DNA of 64,000 bases. It comes from Pontibacter rufus (GTDB taxonomy: Bacteria > Bacteroidota > Bacteroidia > Cytophagales > Hymenobacteraceae). Each line of letters opens with the position of its first letter. Position 1 is the stretch's first letter. Below are positions 17,557-26,900 of this stretch, piece by piece. Position numbers and translations under genes: made by a program. The notes under the pieces are model-generated. The model made no database searches. It was not told where the DNA came from and worked only from the letters and a program-made list of their open reading frames with translations. The stretch spans positions 144,697-208,696 of the forward strand of contig NZ_JADQDR010000011.1 of assembly GCF_015694705.1 (NCBI RefSeq). Reading direction: 5' to 3'.

Positions 17557-17775
17557 ATGGCAGAAGAACAGAAAAATAACCCGCTGCACGGCAAAACACT
17601 CCAGGCGATACTCGAACACCTGGTGGATTATTATGGCTGGGAACACCTGGGCTATAAAATTAACATCAACTGCTTTAAGCACGACCCAAGTATAAAATCG
17701 AGCCTGACATTTTTGCGTAAAACACCCTGGGCACGCCAGAAAGTGGAAGAACTATACCTGAAAACTATCCGCTGA
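17557..17775 (+). CDS. VF530 family (DUF2132) small protein
   Basis: 72 residues matching the VF530/DUF2132 family almost end to end: [28 protein letters not shown], then [24 protein letters not shown] and VEELYL. The family fold is helical and has been linked to DNA binding from structure, but the cell role is unknown. It follows msrB by 54 bases on the same strand. Confidence 0.93.
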   Translation: MAEEQKNNPLHGKTLQAILEHLVDYYGWEHLGYKININCFKHDPSIKSSLTFLRKTPWARQKVEELYLKTIR

Positions 17776-18048
17776 GGCAAAACAAGGCAGGGAATTTTGC
17801 AAAAGAATGGAACACCTCCTATGAAGTATGTTCGTGAGCCTAGTGCCGCCGCTTCGGTGCTTTGCCTGCAACTCTAAACCTCCCGCGTCAGGCTCTCCTC
17901 CAGGAGAGATTTCCCGTGTTTCGAACCATATGGATTTATAATCCAGTTAGTTTACTTTTATATGATATAAAAGTATAGCTGCCATACATCCGCATATCTG
18001 CCTGATTTCCTTATCTTGCTATACTATTTATCCGAAATATTAAATCTA

Positions 18049-19494
18049 ATGCAACTACAAAAGCCGCCATACCTCCTATTGCTTTTTTTGCTGAGTGCCT
18101 GCCTTTGTAGCTGCAATGCGCTCAGGCAAACCCATAGCTATGATTTGCTGCTGACGCACGCCAATGTAGTGGATGTGGAACAGGGCCAGGTGCTGAAAAA
18201 TAAAACTGTCGTAATCGACAAAGGCACCATCGTGGAGATAGCTGATGGCGGCGAAGCTAAAAAGTATAGAGCTGCCACCACTCTGGAGGCAAAAGGCAAG
18301 TACCTGATCCCCGGCCTCTGGGACAACCACGTGCACCTGCGCGGCGGTGAGGCGCTGGAGGCTGAAAACAGAAACCTGCTGCCCCTTTATATCGCCAATG
18401 GCATTACGACCGTGCGCGACGCGGGCGGCGATTTATACCCTGCTGTGCGGGAATGGCGCCGGCAGATAGAGGCCGGCAAGCTGGCCGGTCCCCATATTAT
18501 TTCTGCCGGGCCTAAGCTGGATGGGCCCAAGCCGACCTGGGCCGGCTCTATCGAAGTAGCGACTGTCGCCGAAGTGCCTGCCGCCCTCGACTCACTGCAA
18601 AAACTGGGGGTAGACTTTGTGAAGATCTATGATAGCACGATTTCAGGAGATGTTTTCCAGGCGATTGTAAAGGAGGCGGAGGCAAGGGGCATGCTTACAG
18701 CAGGACACATGCCGTTTACGGCCAAACTCGGCGAAGCCATCGACAACGGCCTTGATATAACAGAGCATCTATACTACGCTTTCAAAGCGGGATCTCCCCG
18801 GGAAGACAGCATCACGAGCGTTATCCGGGCCAGCGCCAAAACCGATAAACCCGTTGGCTTTTACACAGCCCTTCACTGGCTTTACGATACCTACGCCCCG
18901 GCTACGGCACAACAGCTCTTCCGGAAAATGGCTGCGCACCACACCGCCGTTACGCCGACTTTATACATCAGCCGCGTGCTCAACCACCTGCAGCAGGACG
19001 ACCACAGCCACGATGATTACCTGGCTTATATAGGTGATGGCATTATCAAAACCTATGACGGCAGAATCAACAGCGCCAAGCGGCAATCGCCGGAAGCCGT
19101 AGCTTTTGCGCGCAATCTGAATGCAAAGTTTCAAGGTATGGTTCCGGCCATGCAGGCCGCAGGCGTAACCATTCTGGCAGGCTCCGATGCCGGCGCTTTC
19201 AACTCGTATATATACCCCGGGCCGTCACTGCACAAAGAACTGGAACTGCTGCAGGAGGCCGGCCTTACTCCTGCCCAGTCTTTAAGAACAGCTACCATTA
19301 ATGGCGCAAACGTGATGGGCAAAGCGGATAAGTATGGCACCGTTGCCACCGGCAAAGCGGCCGATCTGGTGCTGCTGGACAAGAACCCCCTGGAAGACAT
19401 CCGGAATACACAGGCCATACATGCTGTAATCTTCGACGGCAAAGTATATACTTCCGCAGAACTGAAACAGCTGCTGGAATGGCTGAAAAAATAA
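18049..19494 (+). CDS. Amidohydrolase family lipoprotein
   Basis: 481 residues from the ATG at 18049; the in-frame ATG at 18016 would add 11 residues ahead of the lipoprotein signal (LLSACLCSC) and is disfavoured. The metal-dependent hydrolase core shows H94-x-H96 in LWDNHVHLRGG, the Lys that becomes carboxylated in GVDFVKIYDS, His in TAGHMPF and ITEHLYYA, and the catalytic Asp in LAGSDAGAF. It ends with the typical GKAADLVLLDKNPLEDIRNT. Related enzymes act as imidazolonepropionase-like or prolidase-like hydrolases; the substrate cannot be read from sequence. Exposed in the periplasm or on the outer membrane. Confidence 0.92.
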   Translation: MQLQKPPYLLLLFLLSACLCSCNALRQTHSYDLLLTHANVVDVEQGQVLKNKTVVIDKGTIVEIADGGEAKKYRAATTLEAKGKYLIPGLWDNHVHLRGGEALEAENRNLLPLYIANGITTVRDAGGDLYPAVREWRRQIEAGKLAGPHIISAGPKLDGPKPTWAGSIEVATVAEVPAALDSLQKLGVDFVKIYDSTISGDVFQAIVKEAEARGMLTAGHMPFTAKLGEAIDNGLDITEHLYYAFKAGSPREDSITSVIRASAKTDKPVGFYTALHWLYDTYAPATAQQLFRKMAAHHTAVTPTLYISRVLNHLQQDDHSHDDYLAYIGDGIIKTYDGRINSAKRQSPEAVAFARNLNAKFQGMVPAMQAAGVTILAGSDAGAFNSYIYPGPSLHKELELLQEAGLTPAQSLRTATINGANVMGKADKYGTVATGKAADLVLLDKNPLEDIRNTQAIHAVIFDGKVYTSAELKQLLEWLKK

Positions 19495-20309
19495 GCAGCC
19501 TGTTAATCCAGCTTATACCTGATATTATGCCCAGTTTACTTTTGTCCCCCTTTAAAATGGGCAGGGGGATGATTTACTTCTGCGGGCAGGTATTTATACT
19601 TCAACATGAAGTATAAATGAGGTGTATTTTTAAGTGTGTAAGTATGAAGACAAGTATAAGCTGTGCAAGTATAGCTCGGGTAGTGATTATCTCCTGCCTC
19701 CTTCAAAGGGAGACTTTTTGGAATGCGGCACTTGAAGGCAGCAATAGTAAGCATGCATAAAGTTGGTGAAGACTTTTAATATCAATGTTGCTACATTATT
19801 CCTGGTGCAAAACTTGTTTTTGTCAACTTTGGCAGCCAATTTTGCATCTGTAAAGTCAATTACCCTCACAGTAGTTGGTTTATAAAGAAGAAGGGAGAGA
19901 TCAGGCTCTGTGAACTTCTAGCAACCAGTTAAAAAACCAGGTGCTACATCCTGCCTAAATAGTTTAGGGCCTATAAATTACGAAAATGCAACACACCACT
20001 ATCTCTTTTTCTGCCGCTCCGGCAGATCGGTTTACCCGGGTTCTCAACGGTAACACTTCATTTTATACTTCTCCGGCACACTGTTGTTTCTGCTAATGCT
20101 GCGTTGGTTTCAGGCGGATGGTGCGTAATTTATTCCTTCTGCCAGTTTTTACCCCGTGCAGCTAAGGAACAAACTATCGCCTGTTTGCAACCGTATACCT
20201 TGTTCCTTCCTGCTTTAACCTATATAAGGCTAAACCCTCACCATAGTTATTTAACACAACCTGTAGCGCGTTATACTTCCGCTGCTTTTAACATATAAAA
20301 CAAACATTT
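19495..20309. other. Spacer of 815 bases with a MITE-like repeat and small hairpins
   Basis: No gene. It contains the inverted-repeat element 19544-19714, a small perfect hairpin TCTGCCG-CTC-CGGCAGA at 20010-20026 and, close to the ATP-grasp start, an AT-rich stretch (20220-20309) that should carry the promoter of the two-gene operon. Confidence 0.45.
19544..19714. repeat. MITE-like element: inverted ends around an AAGTATA-rich core
   Basis: The left end 19544-19573 (GTCCCCCTTTAAAATGGGCA, then GGGGGATGAT) and the reverse complement of 19686-19714 (starting GTCTCCCTTTGAAGGAGGCA) align along nearly 30 bases with about 70 percent identity. The 110-base core holds TATACTT at 19595 and AAGTATA at 19609, 19652 and 19667. 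No coding capacity. Such short inverted-repeat elements are non-autonomous. Confidence 0.5.
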
Positions 20310-21293
20310 ATGTCGACATACAACTCCAATAAACCCATAGCTATTTTCCATGAGCACCCGGACTGGTTCCGCCCCTTGTTCAACGAACTGGATGCCCGTG
20401 GCATCGCCTACGAGCGCCTGAACGCCGCCGCCCATACCTATGACCCGGCGCAGCAGGAAGTGCCTTACAGCCTCTTTTTTAACCGCATGAGCCCTTCGGC
20501 TTACCTGCGCAACAACGAAAACGGCATTTTTTATACTTTAAACCTGCTGGCATACTTAGAATCTACGGGCGTGCCGGTCATAAACGGCTACAAAGCGTTT
20601 CAATACGAAACCTCCAAAGCGCTGCAAATAACGTTGCTCGAAAAATTGGGCCTGCCTTACCCGAAAGCCCGCATCATCAACCATGCATCGCAGGCGGTAA
20701 AGGCTTCTGAAGGTCTGCGCTTTCCGGTGGTGGTGAAGGCCAATATCGGCGGCAGCGGCGCCGGCATTGTGCGCTACGATTCTGCGGAGGAACTGGAACA
20801 AGCAGTAGCTGCTGGCGAAGTAAAGCTCGGCATCGACCACACGGCCCTGGTGCAGGAGTACATTCAGGCCCGCGAGGGGCACATTACGCGCGTAGAAACG
20901 CTGGGTGGCAAGTACCTGTACGGCATCAATGTGTATACTTCCGGCGAAAGTTTTAACCTCTGCCCTGCCGACATCTGCCAGACGACCAACGGCAAAGAGC
21001 TGGCCCGCAATGCCTGCGCCCTGGATGCCCCGAAGAACGGCATGCGCGTGGAGGCTTATACGCCGCCGCAAGAGGTGATTAATAACATAGAGCGCATTAT
21101 GCAGGAAGCGGGGATTGATGTAGGCGGCATCGAGTACATGGTAGACGACCGCGACGGCCAGATTTACTACTACGACATCAACGCCCTGTCTAACTTTGTG
21201 GCGGATGCCGTGAATGTGATTGGCTTTAACCCGCACGCGCGTCTGGTGGATTTCCTGGAGAAGAAAGCGCAACTTAAACTACAGGAGGTATAG
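20310..21293 (+). CDS. ATP-grasp ligase (RimK/glutathione-synthase-like)
   Basis: 327 residues. The N-terminal region (PIAIFHEHPDWFRPLFNELDARGI) is a pre-ATP-grasp domain; the ATP-grasp core follows with GLRFPVVVKANIGGSGAGIVR (nucleotide-binding loop), ALVQEYIQAREGHITRVETLGG and the Mg-binding IYYYDINALSNF. Such enzymes join a carboxylate to an amine or thiol via an acyl phosphate. Substrates cannot be inferred. The stop codon is two bases before the start of the flavin monooxygenase gene, so the two are translationally coupled and probably act in one short pathway. Confidence 0.9.
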   Translation: MSTYNSNKPIAIFHEHPDWFRPLFNELDARGIAYERLNAAAHTYDPAQQEVPYSLFFNRMSPSAYLRNNENGIFYTLNLLAYLESTGVPVINGYKAFQYETSKALQITLLEKLGLPYPKARIINHASQAVKASEGLRFPVVVKANIGGSGAGIVRYDSAEELEQAVAAGEVKLGIDHTALVQEYIQAREGHITRVETLGGKYLYGINVYTSGESFNLCPADICQTTNGKELARNACALDAPKNGMRVEAYTPPQEVINNIERIMQEAGIDVGGIEYMVDDRDGQIYYYDINALSNFVADAVNVIGFNPHARLVDFLEKKAQLKLQEV

Positions 21294-21295
21294 CT

Positions 21296-22336
21296 ATGGA
21301 GTTCGGATATTGGTTACCTGTTTTTGGCGGATGGCTCCGCAATGTTCCGGATGAGGGCATGGATACCTCCTGGAATTACATTAAAAAGCTGGCGCAGAAG
21401 AGCGAAGACTGGGGCTATAGTCTGTCCCTGATTGCTGAATTATACTTAAACGACATCAAAGGCCAGGAAGCGCCCGCTCTGGATGCCTGGTCTACGGCAG
21501 CGGCCCTGGCAGCTGTAACCGAGCAACTGGAGATAATGGTGGCCGTGCGCCCCACGTTCCACAACCCGGCGCTGCTGGCCAAACAAGCCGCCAACATCGA
21601 CCTCATCAGCAACGGCCGTCTGTCGCTGAATGTGGTGTCGAGCTGGTGGCGCGATGAAGCAACCAAGTATGGCATCCAGTTTGAACAGCACGACGACCGC
21701 TACGCCCGCACCAGCGAATGGCTGGACATTGTAACCAGCGTGTGGGAGCGCGACCATGTTACCTACAATGGCAAATACTATAAAGTAGAAGACAACGTGC
21801 TGCAGCCCAAGCCCGCCAGAAAGCCCTTTATTTATGCCGGAGGCGAGTCGGAAGCAGCTAAAACCATGATCAGCACCCAGTGTGACGGCTACGTGATGCA
21901 CGGCGATACCCCGGAGAAAATCGGGGAACGCATAGCCGACATGCGTCGTCGTCGCGAAGCGCTGGGCCTCCCGCCGATGAAGTTCGGCGTGGCCGCTTAC
22001 AGTATTGTGCGCGACTCGGAAGCAGAAGTAAAAGCCGAATTGGATCGCATCACAAACGTGCAGGCCTCCGCCGCCGGTTATGATAATTACCAGCAATGGC
22101 TGGCGGGCACACAGCTGGAACAGCAGGTATCGCTGCAGGATTATTCGGTATCGAACCGTGGCCTGCGCACCGGCCTGGCAGGTACACCTGCCCAGATTCA
22201 GGACCGCATTGCCGCATTTGAAGCAGTCGGCGTAGACTTTTTCCTGCTGCAATGCAGTCCGCAGTTAGAGGAGATGGAGCGATTTTCTGATTCTGTGATC
22301 AAAGCGTTCTCTGCTGAAAAACAACAAACGGCTTAA
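21296..22336 (+). CDS. LLM-class flavin-dependent monooxygenase (SsuD-like)
   Basis: 346 residues in the bacterial luciferase-like family. Diagnostic stretches are FGYWLPVFGGWLRN, LEIMVAVRPTFHNPALLAKQ, ISNGRLSLNVVSSWWRDEA, HDDRYARTSEWLDIV and PFIYAGGESEAAKTMI. It is closest in flavour to alkanesulfonate monooxygenases, which use FMNH2 and oxygen to cleave C-S bonds; no ssu transporter or flavin reductase gene is adjacent. Coupled to the preceding ATP-grasp gene and ended by a strong terminator, so the pair is a complete two-gene operon. Confidence 0.92.
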   Translation: MEFGYWLPVFGGWLRNVPDEGMDTSWNYIKKLAQKSEDWGYSLSLIAELYLNDIKGQEAPALDAWSTAAALAAVTEQLEIMVAVRPTFHNPALLAKQAANIDLISNGRLSLNVVSSWWRDEATKYGIQFEQHDDRYARTSEWLDIVTSVWERDHVTYNGKYYKVEDNVLQPKPARKPFIYAGGESEAAKTMISTQCDGYVMHGDTPEKIGERIADMRRRREALGLPPMKFGVAAYSIVRDSEAEVKAELDRITNVQASAAGYDNYQQWLAGTQLEQQVSLQDYSVSNRGLRTGLAGTPAQIQDRIAAFEAVGVDFFLLQCSPQLEEMERFSDSVIKAFSAEKQQTA

Positions 22337-22373
22337 CAAGCAAACAACTATATATACCTAACTAACCCGACCT

Positions 22374-22408
22374 GAACCCCGTTGCCCAAAGCTGCGGGGT
22401 TCTTTTTT
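22374..22408 (+). terminator. Rho-independent terminator of the ATP-grasp / monooxygenase operon
   Basis: GAACCCCG (22374-22381) pairs with CGGGGTTC (22395-22402), directly followed by six T. It lies 38 bases after the monooxygenase stop codon. Confidence 0.9.
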
Positions 22409-22588
22409 GTGCAAGTAGCAGCGATATAAGTTTTATCGGCAACCTCTTTGGCCTTTAAACCAGTACAAACACTGCTTTATAGGCTAAAGAAGTATAACGC
22501 AACACATCCTGACGAAAACCACCTCACCCTAATCATGCCATACATGAAAAACTGCTGCGATGTCAGGCTGTTAGGGGCGGATACCTAT

Positions 22589-22626
22589 AACAGAAAAGCC
22601 CTTCTGGTTAGAAGGGCTTTTCTGTT
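22589..22626. terminator. 17-bp hairpin terminator reaching into the metalloprotease stop codon
   Basis: AACAGAAAAGCCCTTCT (22589-22605), loop GGTT, and its exact complement at 22610-22626. On the minus strand the stem starts inside the TAA of the metalloprotease gene (22625-22627). The AAAAG / CTTTT ends make it work in both directions. Confidence 0.88.
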
Positions 22627-25117
22627 ATGCCGGGTTGTGCTTCGGATTCAGAATATTTTCAATCCTCACTATCGCATCATCTATATGATACCTGGTGAGG
22701 TCGCTGGAATAATGGCTCCGGGCGCTCTTTAACTGGCTTTGCAGTTTCACCAGCTCTCCGCGCACAATAGAGCGTATGTCAGACTGGCTGAGATCTACGG
22801 GTGTTCCGTTACGGCTGCTTCTGGTTTCTGATTTCGGTTCTTCGTTTAGCAGGTAATCCATCCTGTCCAGGTAAGCCTTTTGCAGGTTTCTGCGGAAGAT
22901 GTCTACCTGCGCGCCGCTATAGATTTCGCTCCAGATACCATGCTGCAGCTGGCGCACCATATCAAGGGCGTTGTAGTCTACATGATTCACTTCATTCTCC
23001 ATCAGGCGGGTCATTCTGTCTGCCGATAGCAGGTTGTTGAGATGGCGGACCTGCAGGCTGCGGATGTTCTCTACGTAGCTGGCATGGTGAATATTCCTGC
23101 TGATTTTTGACTGATGGAGCCAATCAGGTGAAGAAAAGGCGTTCTTCAGCAGCCAATCCAGCGAGGCTGTTTGCTCTTTGGCAGCAACCGGTGTATAAAC
23201 AAACCCCTCCTGGTTGGGCTTCAGGCGGTTTTCGTTCACACCACCCACATTGGTTACCACATGGCCAATGTAGCGGCTCCATACGCCTAACAGCTCGTCA
23301 TACAGCTCTTCCAGATCGTCATAGTTGTTGGTTTCGGCAGCCGTCCAGTCATACAGGTTCGGCGCAACACGCTTCAGGTTCTTCATGCCGTAGGTGCTGG
23401 CTTTTACGATATCAGCGCCTATACCTTCTGTCTGGCTTCCGGGGTCGTAACCGCCGCTGCCGCTGCCAAACTGGTAAATCGGATTGCCGGACTTGTCGTT
23501 TATCCATTTGGAAAGTACCGGCACTTCTGCTTCCGGCGTTTTGGCTTCTGGCAGATAGCGGTAGCCCCAGTTAATGGCATAATGGTCGTAAGGGCCTAAC
23601 TGGCGGACAAAGCGGATATTCTTATCGCCCGGCTGAGCCACATAGTTATAGCGCGCATAATCCATGATGGTAGCAGCAATACCATACTTTTGCGTAAACC
23701 TGCCCGAACGCAGGGAATCGGTTGGGTAGGCGGAGCTGGCCTTCATGTTGTGCGGCAAACCCAGGGCGTGGCCAACTTCGTGCGTAATCACCTCTTTCAT
23801 CATTTCACCCAAATCATCCATAGGCGTATCCAAGGTGCGGGCACTTGGGTTAGCAGCTCCGGTCTCCAGCAGGTACCGATTTCTGTAGGAGCGCAGGTGG
23901 TTGTGGTACCAGATAATGTCACTTTCGATAATCTCACCTGAACGCGGATCAGACACGCTCGGGCCCATGGCGTTGCGGGTAGTGCTGGCTACGTAGCGTA
24001 TTACAGAGTAGCGCACATCTTCGGGGCTGAAATCAGGGTCTTCCTCCGGCGAAGGTGGATCTTTGGCAATGATGGCGTTCTTAAAACCAGCCGTCTCGAA
24101 AGCCTGCTGCCACTGCTCCACGCCGGCTTTAATGTAGGGCCGCAGCTTTTCAGGTGTGGCCGGGTCGAGATAGTATACAATAGGCTTCACCGGCTCTACA
24201 AGTTCGCCTCTTTTATAAGCTTCTATATCTTTCGGCACCAGGTTCCAGCGGCGGATGTAAGTCTTCTCGTCGGCCTTCAGCGCTTCAGAACCATAATCGT
24301 ACTGGCTGATATTGAAGTACCCGACGCGGTAATCGTTGATACGGGGCTGCATCGGCACTTTCGGCAACAATACCATCGACTGGTTCATCATCAGGCTGAT
24401 AGAACCGGTGGCGGCATTAGAGGGTGGCTCGGCAGCATCATAAGTAAAATCCTGCTTCACCTCTATGTTCAGCGGAAAGCTTTTGGCGCTGTGAATAAAA
24501 CTCCTGTCATTGTCCAGTTTGCTGACTTTGTATGTTTTTCGCATTTCAGCATCGAGGCCGCTGAACGCTTTCACATCACTCTGCAAAAGTTTAGTAACAT
24601 CAATCACATAACCTGCTGAATCCTTAGACAGCGCCGCGATATCAAAGGCATAAATCGTAGGCTGATAATTGTTCGCCTTCACAGAAAGGCTGATCGGCAG
24701 AGAGTCGGCGGCATAGGCATTATAGGATTTTGTTTTCAGGACGATCTTGTCCTCAAACTTTTGCCACACCACCATTTGCTCGTTTACCGAAGAACCTGCG
24801 TTTACATACCCACCGCCAAGTCCGGATGGCAGATCGGCAAAGCGGCTTATCCAAAGGAAGTCGCGCTGCAGCAGGGAGTCCGGTATTTCGTAGTAATATT
24901 TATCGTTGACCCTGTGGATGGTGAAAACACCTTTGTCTGACACAGCGTCTTTTGTAATTACCTCATCGTAGCTCCTGATACCACTTTTGGAGGCAGGTTT
25001 GGGCTTTTCTGTTTTTGCGGTTTCGCTCTGTGGCTGTGCAGCTTTTGTACTGGAGCAGGAGGTTTGGGTGAGGGCCACAAGCAGGGCCATACTGATGACC
25101 TGGTAGATTTTTAGCAT
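22625..25117 (-). CDS. Zinc-dependent metalloprotease lipoprotein (DUF5117/DUF5118 type)
   Basis: 830 residues. Lipoprotein signal ending TQTSCSS (Cys about 21). An N-terminal DUF5118-like part, a DUF5117-like part and a metalloprotease domain with the extended zinc motif THEVGHALGLPHNMK, i.e. HExxHxxGxxH of metzincins. Length and order match large Bacteroidota DUF4953-type proteases. It is probably anchored to the outer membrane or periplasmic; substrates are unknown. The long spacer upstream holds its promoter; a hairpin overlapping the stop codon ends it. Confidence 0.93.
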   Translation of the reverse strand: MLKIYQVISMALLVALTQTSCSSTKAAQPQSETAKTEKPKPASKSGIRSYDEVITKDAVSDKGVFTIHRVNDKYYYEIPDSLLQRDFLWISRFADLPSGLGGGYVNAGSSVNEQMVVWQKFEDKIVLKTKSYNAYAADSLPISLSVKANNYQPTIYAFDIAALSKDSAGYVIDVTKLLQSDVKAFSGLDAEMRKTYKVSKLDNDRSFIHSAKSFPLNIEVKQDFTYDAAEPPSNAATGSISLMMNQSMVLLPKVPMQPRINDYRVGYFNISQYDYGSEALKADEKTYIRRWNLVPKDIEAYKRGELVEPVKPIVYYLDPATPEKLRPYIKAGVEQWQQAFETAGFKNAIIAKDPPSPEEDPDFSPEDVRYSVIRYVASTTRNAMGPSVSDPRSGEIIESDIIWYHNHLRSYRNRYLLETGAANPSARTLDTPMDDLGEMMKEVITHEVGHALGLPHNMKASSAYPTDSLRSGRFTQKYGIAATIMDYARYNYVAQPGDKNIRFVRQLGPYDHYAINWGYRYLPEAKTPEAEVPVLSKWINDKSGNPIYQFGSGSGGYDPGSQTEGIGADIVKASTYGMKNLKRVAPNLYDWTAAETNNYDDLEELYDELLGVWSRYIGHVVTNVGGVNENRLKPNQEGFVYTPVAAKEQTASLDWLLKNAFSSPDWLHQSKISRNIHHASYVENIRSLQVRHLNNLLSADRMTRLMENEVNHVDYNALDMVRQLQHGIWSEIYSGAQVDIFRRNLQKAYLDRMDYLLNEEPKSETRSSRNGTPVDLSQSDIRSIVRGELVKLQSQLKSARSHYSSDLTRYHIDDAIVRIENILNPKHNPA

Positions 25118-25267
25118 TTTGCGGAAATGGTATCAGACTTAAAACAAACGCAGCACACCCGGCTTTAGAGCGGACATGCCCTTAAAGATAAGCCTAAATT
25201 CAGGAATTCTCTAACAGGCGCAGGAGCCGGATGTATTTTCCGACCTGAAAGCTGCCCGGCTGCGGGC

Positions 25268-25783
25268 TTAAGCGCCTTGCAGTACGCGCGCTGTTACTAG
25301 CAGTTGCCCCACATGCCGCTGTGTATGCTCCGCGGCATGCACCAGTAACACTAAAACCGTGGAAGGAATCTTCGCCCGCCCGACACCGCGTGGTGCCAGC
25401 AGTTGCTGATCATCCGTATGTCGAAGTTGATCCAGGGCTTTGCTCACCTGCCGGTCAAACGCCCGCACCAAATCCTGCACATTCCCCTCCTGCTCCGGCA
25501 CTTTTCCTTCTGCTCTCAACGCCACAAGCTGCTCCTCCGTGAGTTGTTCGCCACGCGCATAGGTGAACAGCCTGTCCAGTACGCCACGCAAATGTTGTAA
25601 GTGAAAGCCAGGCGATGCCACACCGACAGGCTTTTCCCACAGCAGATCATCCGGGAAGCCCTGCATCAGCTTTTCTACTTCCTCGCGTGCCTGCAGCAGC
25701 GCATGTGCCACAGGTTGCAATAGTCCGGGTATGCCGGGTATTGGTCCGCGCAGCCATACTTCTTGTTTCTCAGGTGTTGCCAT
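25268..25783 (-). CDS. DinB family protein
   Basis: 171 residues, four-helix-bundle DinB type with the metal-binding histidines in PGFHLQHLRGVLDRLF and the C-terminal VHAAEHTQRHVGQLL. DinB-like enzymes include thiol-dependent transferases; many have no known substrate. It is oriented with the MDR oxidoreductase gene 44 bases upstream, so they may be co-transcribed. Confidence 0.88.
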   Translation of the reverse strand: MATPEKQEVWLRGPIPGIPGLLQPVAHALLQAREEVEKLMQGFPDDLLWEKPVGVASPGFHLQHLRGVLDRLFTYARGEQLTEEQLVALRAEGKVPEQEGNVQDLVRAFDRQVSKALDQLRHTDDQQLLAPRGVGRAKIPSTVLVLLVHAAEHTQRHVGQLLVTARVLQGA

Positions 25784-25827
25784 ACTTGCTATTTGTTCCG
25801 GGTATAGGTAGAGCCGGTTGTCTTCAG

Positions 25828-26772
25828 CTATCCGACTGTTACCACTACCTTGCCTATGGTTTTCCGAGTTTCTACCTGTTTGTGTGCTTCGGCCATATCC
25901 TCAAAACTAAAAACATGCGAGACATGCGACCGGATGATGCCCGCTTCCAGCAGTTCTGCCAGCTTGGTTTCATCCTCGCCACTCGAGTGCACAAGGTAGT
26001 TCCTGGCTTCAATGTTCCGCGCCTTCGCTGCTGCCTGCACGGCCTCGGTGGCTCCTCCTAAAATGGATATTATCTTTCCGCCGTCTTTGAGCGTTGCCAG
26101 CGATCTGCGCGTATTCTCCTCTCCCAACGAATCAAGCACGATGTCCGCGTCCATTACCACATCTTCTACCTTATACTTATGGTAATCAATCTGCTCATCG
26201 GCGCCCATCGTTCTCAGGAAATCATGGTTCTCTTCAGAGGCAGTACCTATTACAGTAGCCTGAAAATACTTGGCAATCTGAACCGCAAAATGGCCTACAC
26301 CACCTGCTGCGGCATGTATGAGCACCCGCTGCCCTGCCTTTATTCCGGCTTCATGCACCAGCACCTGCCATGCGGTGAGAGCGGCCAGGGTGGCAGCGGC
26401 CGCTTCATGGTGCGAAACATTGGCCGGCTTGTGCGCCAGGTGCTTTTCCGGCGCTGCCACGTATTCGGCATAGGCCTTACCGCTCCCCGGAAAATTCACC
26501 ATGCCGAACACCTCATCTCCTTCTTTAAAATAATTTACCTCCTCGCCCACTGCCACCACTTCACCTAAAATATCCCAGCCCACAATTACCGGCGGGTTTT
26601 CTTTCAGGGTATTGTAAAAGGCTTTCCCTTCGCGGGTTTTCGTATCCACGGGATTAATGCTGATAGCCCGTACCTTTACCAGCACTTCGCCTGCCTGAGG
26701 GATTGGTTTATCTGTTTCCTGTAGTTGCAGGTTTTCCGGTGCGCCTGGCTCGTTTAAAACTAATGCTTTCAT
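25828..26772 (-). CDS. NADP-dependent MDR oxidoreductase (quinone-oxidoreductase-like)
   Basis: 314 residues. GroES-like N-terminal domain (MKALVLNEPGAPENLQLQ; INPVDTKTREG; PPVIVGWDILGEVV) and Rossmann domain with AAAGGVGHFAVQIAKYF. No zinc-ligand Cys clusters, so it belongs to the zinc-free quinone oxidoreductase branch. It reduces quinones or enones with NADPH; the true substrate is not known. Confidence 0.9.
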   Translation of the reverse strand: MKALVLNEPGAPENLQLQETDKPIPQAGEVLVKVRAISINPVDTKTREGKAFYNTLKENPPVIVGWDILGEVVAVGEEVNYFKEGDEVFGMVNFPGSGKAYAEYVAAPEKHLAHKPANVSHHEAAAATLAALTAWQVLVHEAGIKAGQRVLIHAAAGGVGHFAVQIAKYFQATVIGTASEENHDFLRTMGADEQIDYHKYKVEDVVMDADIVLDSLGEENTRRSLATLKDGGKIISILGGATEAVQAAAKARNIEARNYLVHSSGEDETKLAELLEAGIIRSHVSHVFSFEDMAEAHKQVETRKTIGKVVVTVG

Positions 26773-26900
26773 AGTATAAATCTTTCTGATACATCCGTAA
26801 TCTATACTTATACAAACCTGTACAAACGCAAAAGGTTACCTGTAGCCGTCATCGTATTCCGGCTTGTTTAAGCTATGCTTGTGCCGGCAGCAGGAACGGA

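Noticed and set aside
20556..21272. Long minus-strand open frame opposite the ATP-grasp gene
   Set aside because: The plus-strand frame has clear family motifs throughout; the opposite frame has low-complexity His/Val/Arg-rich content and no motif.
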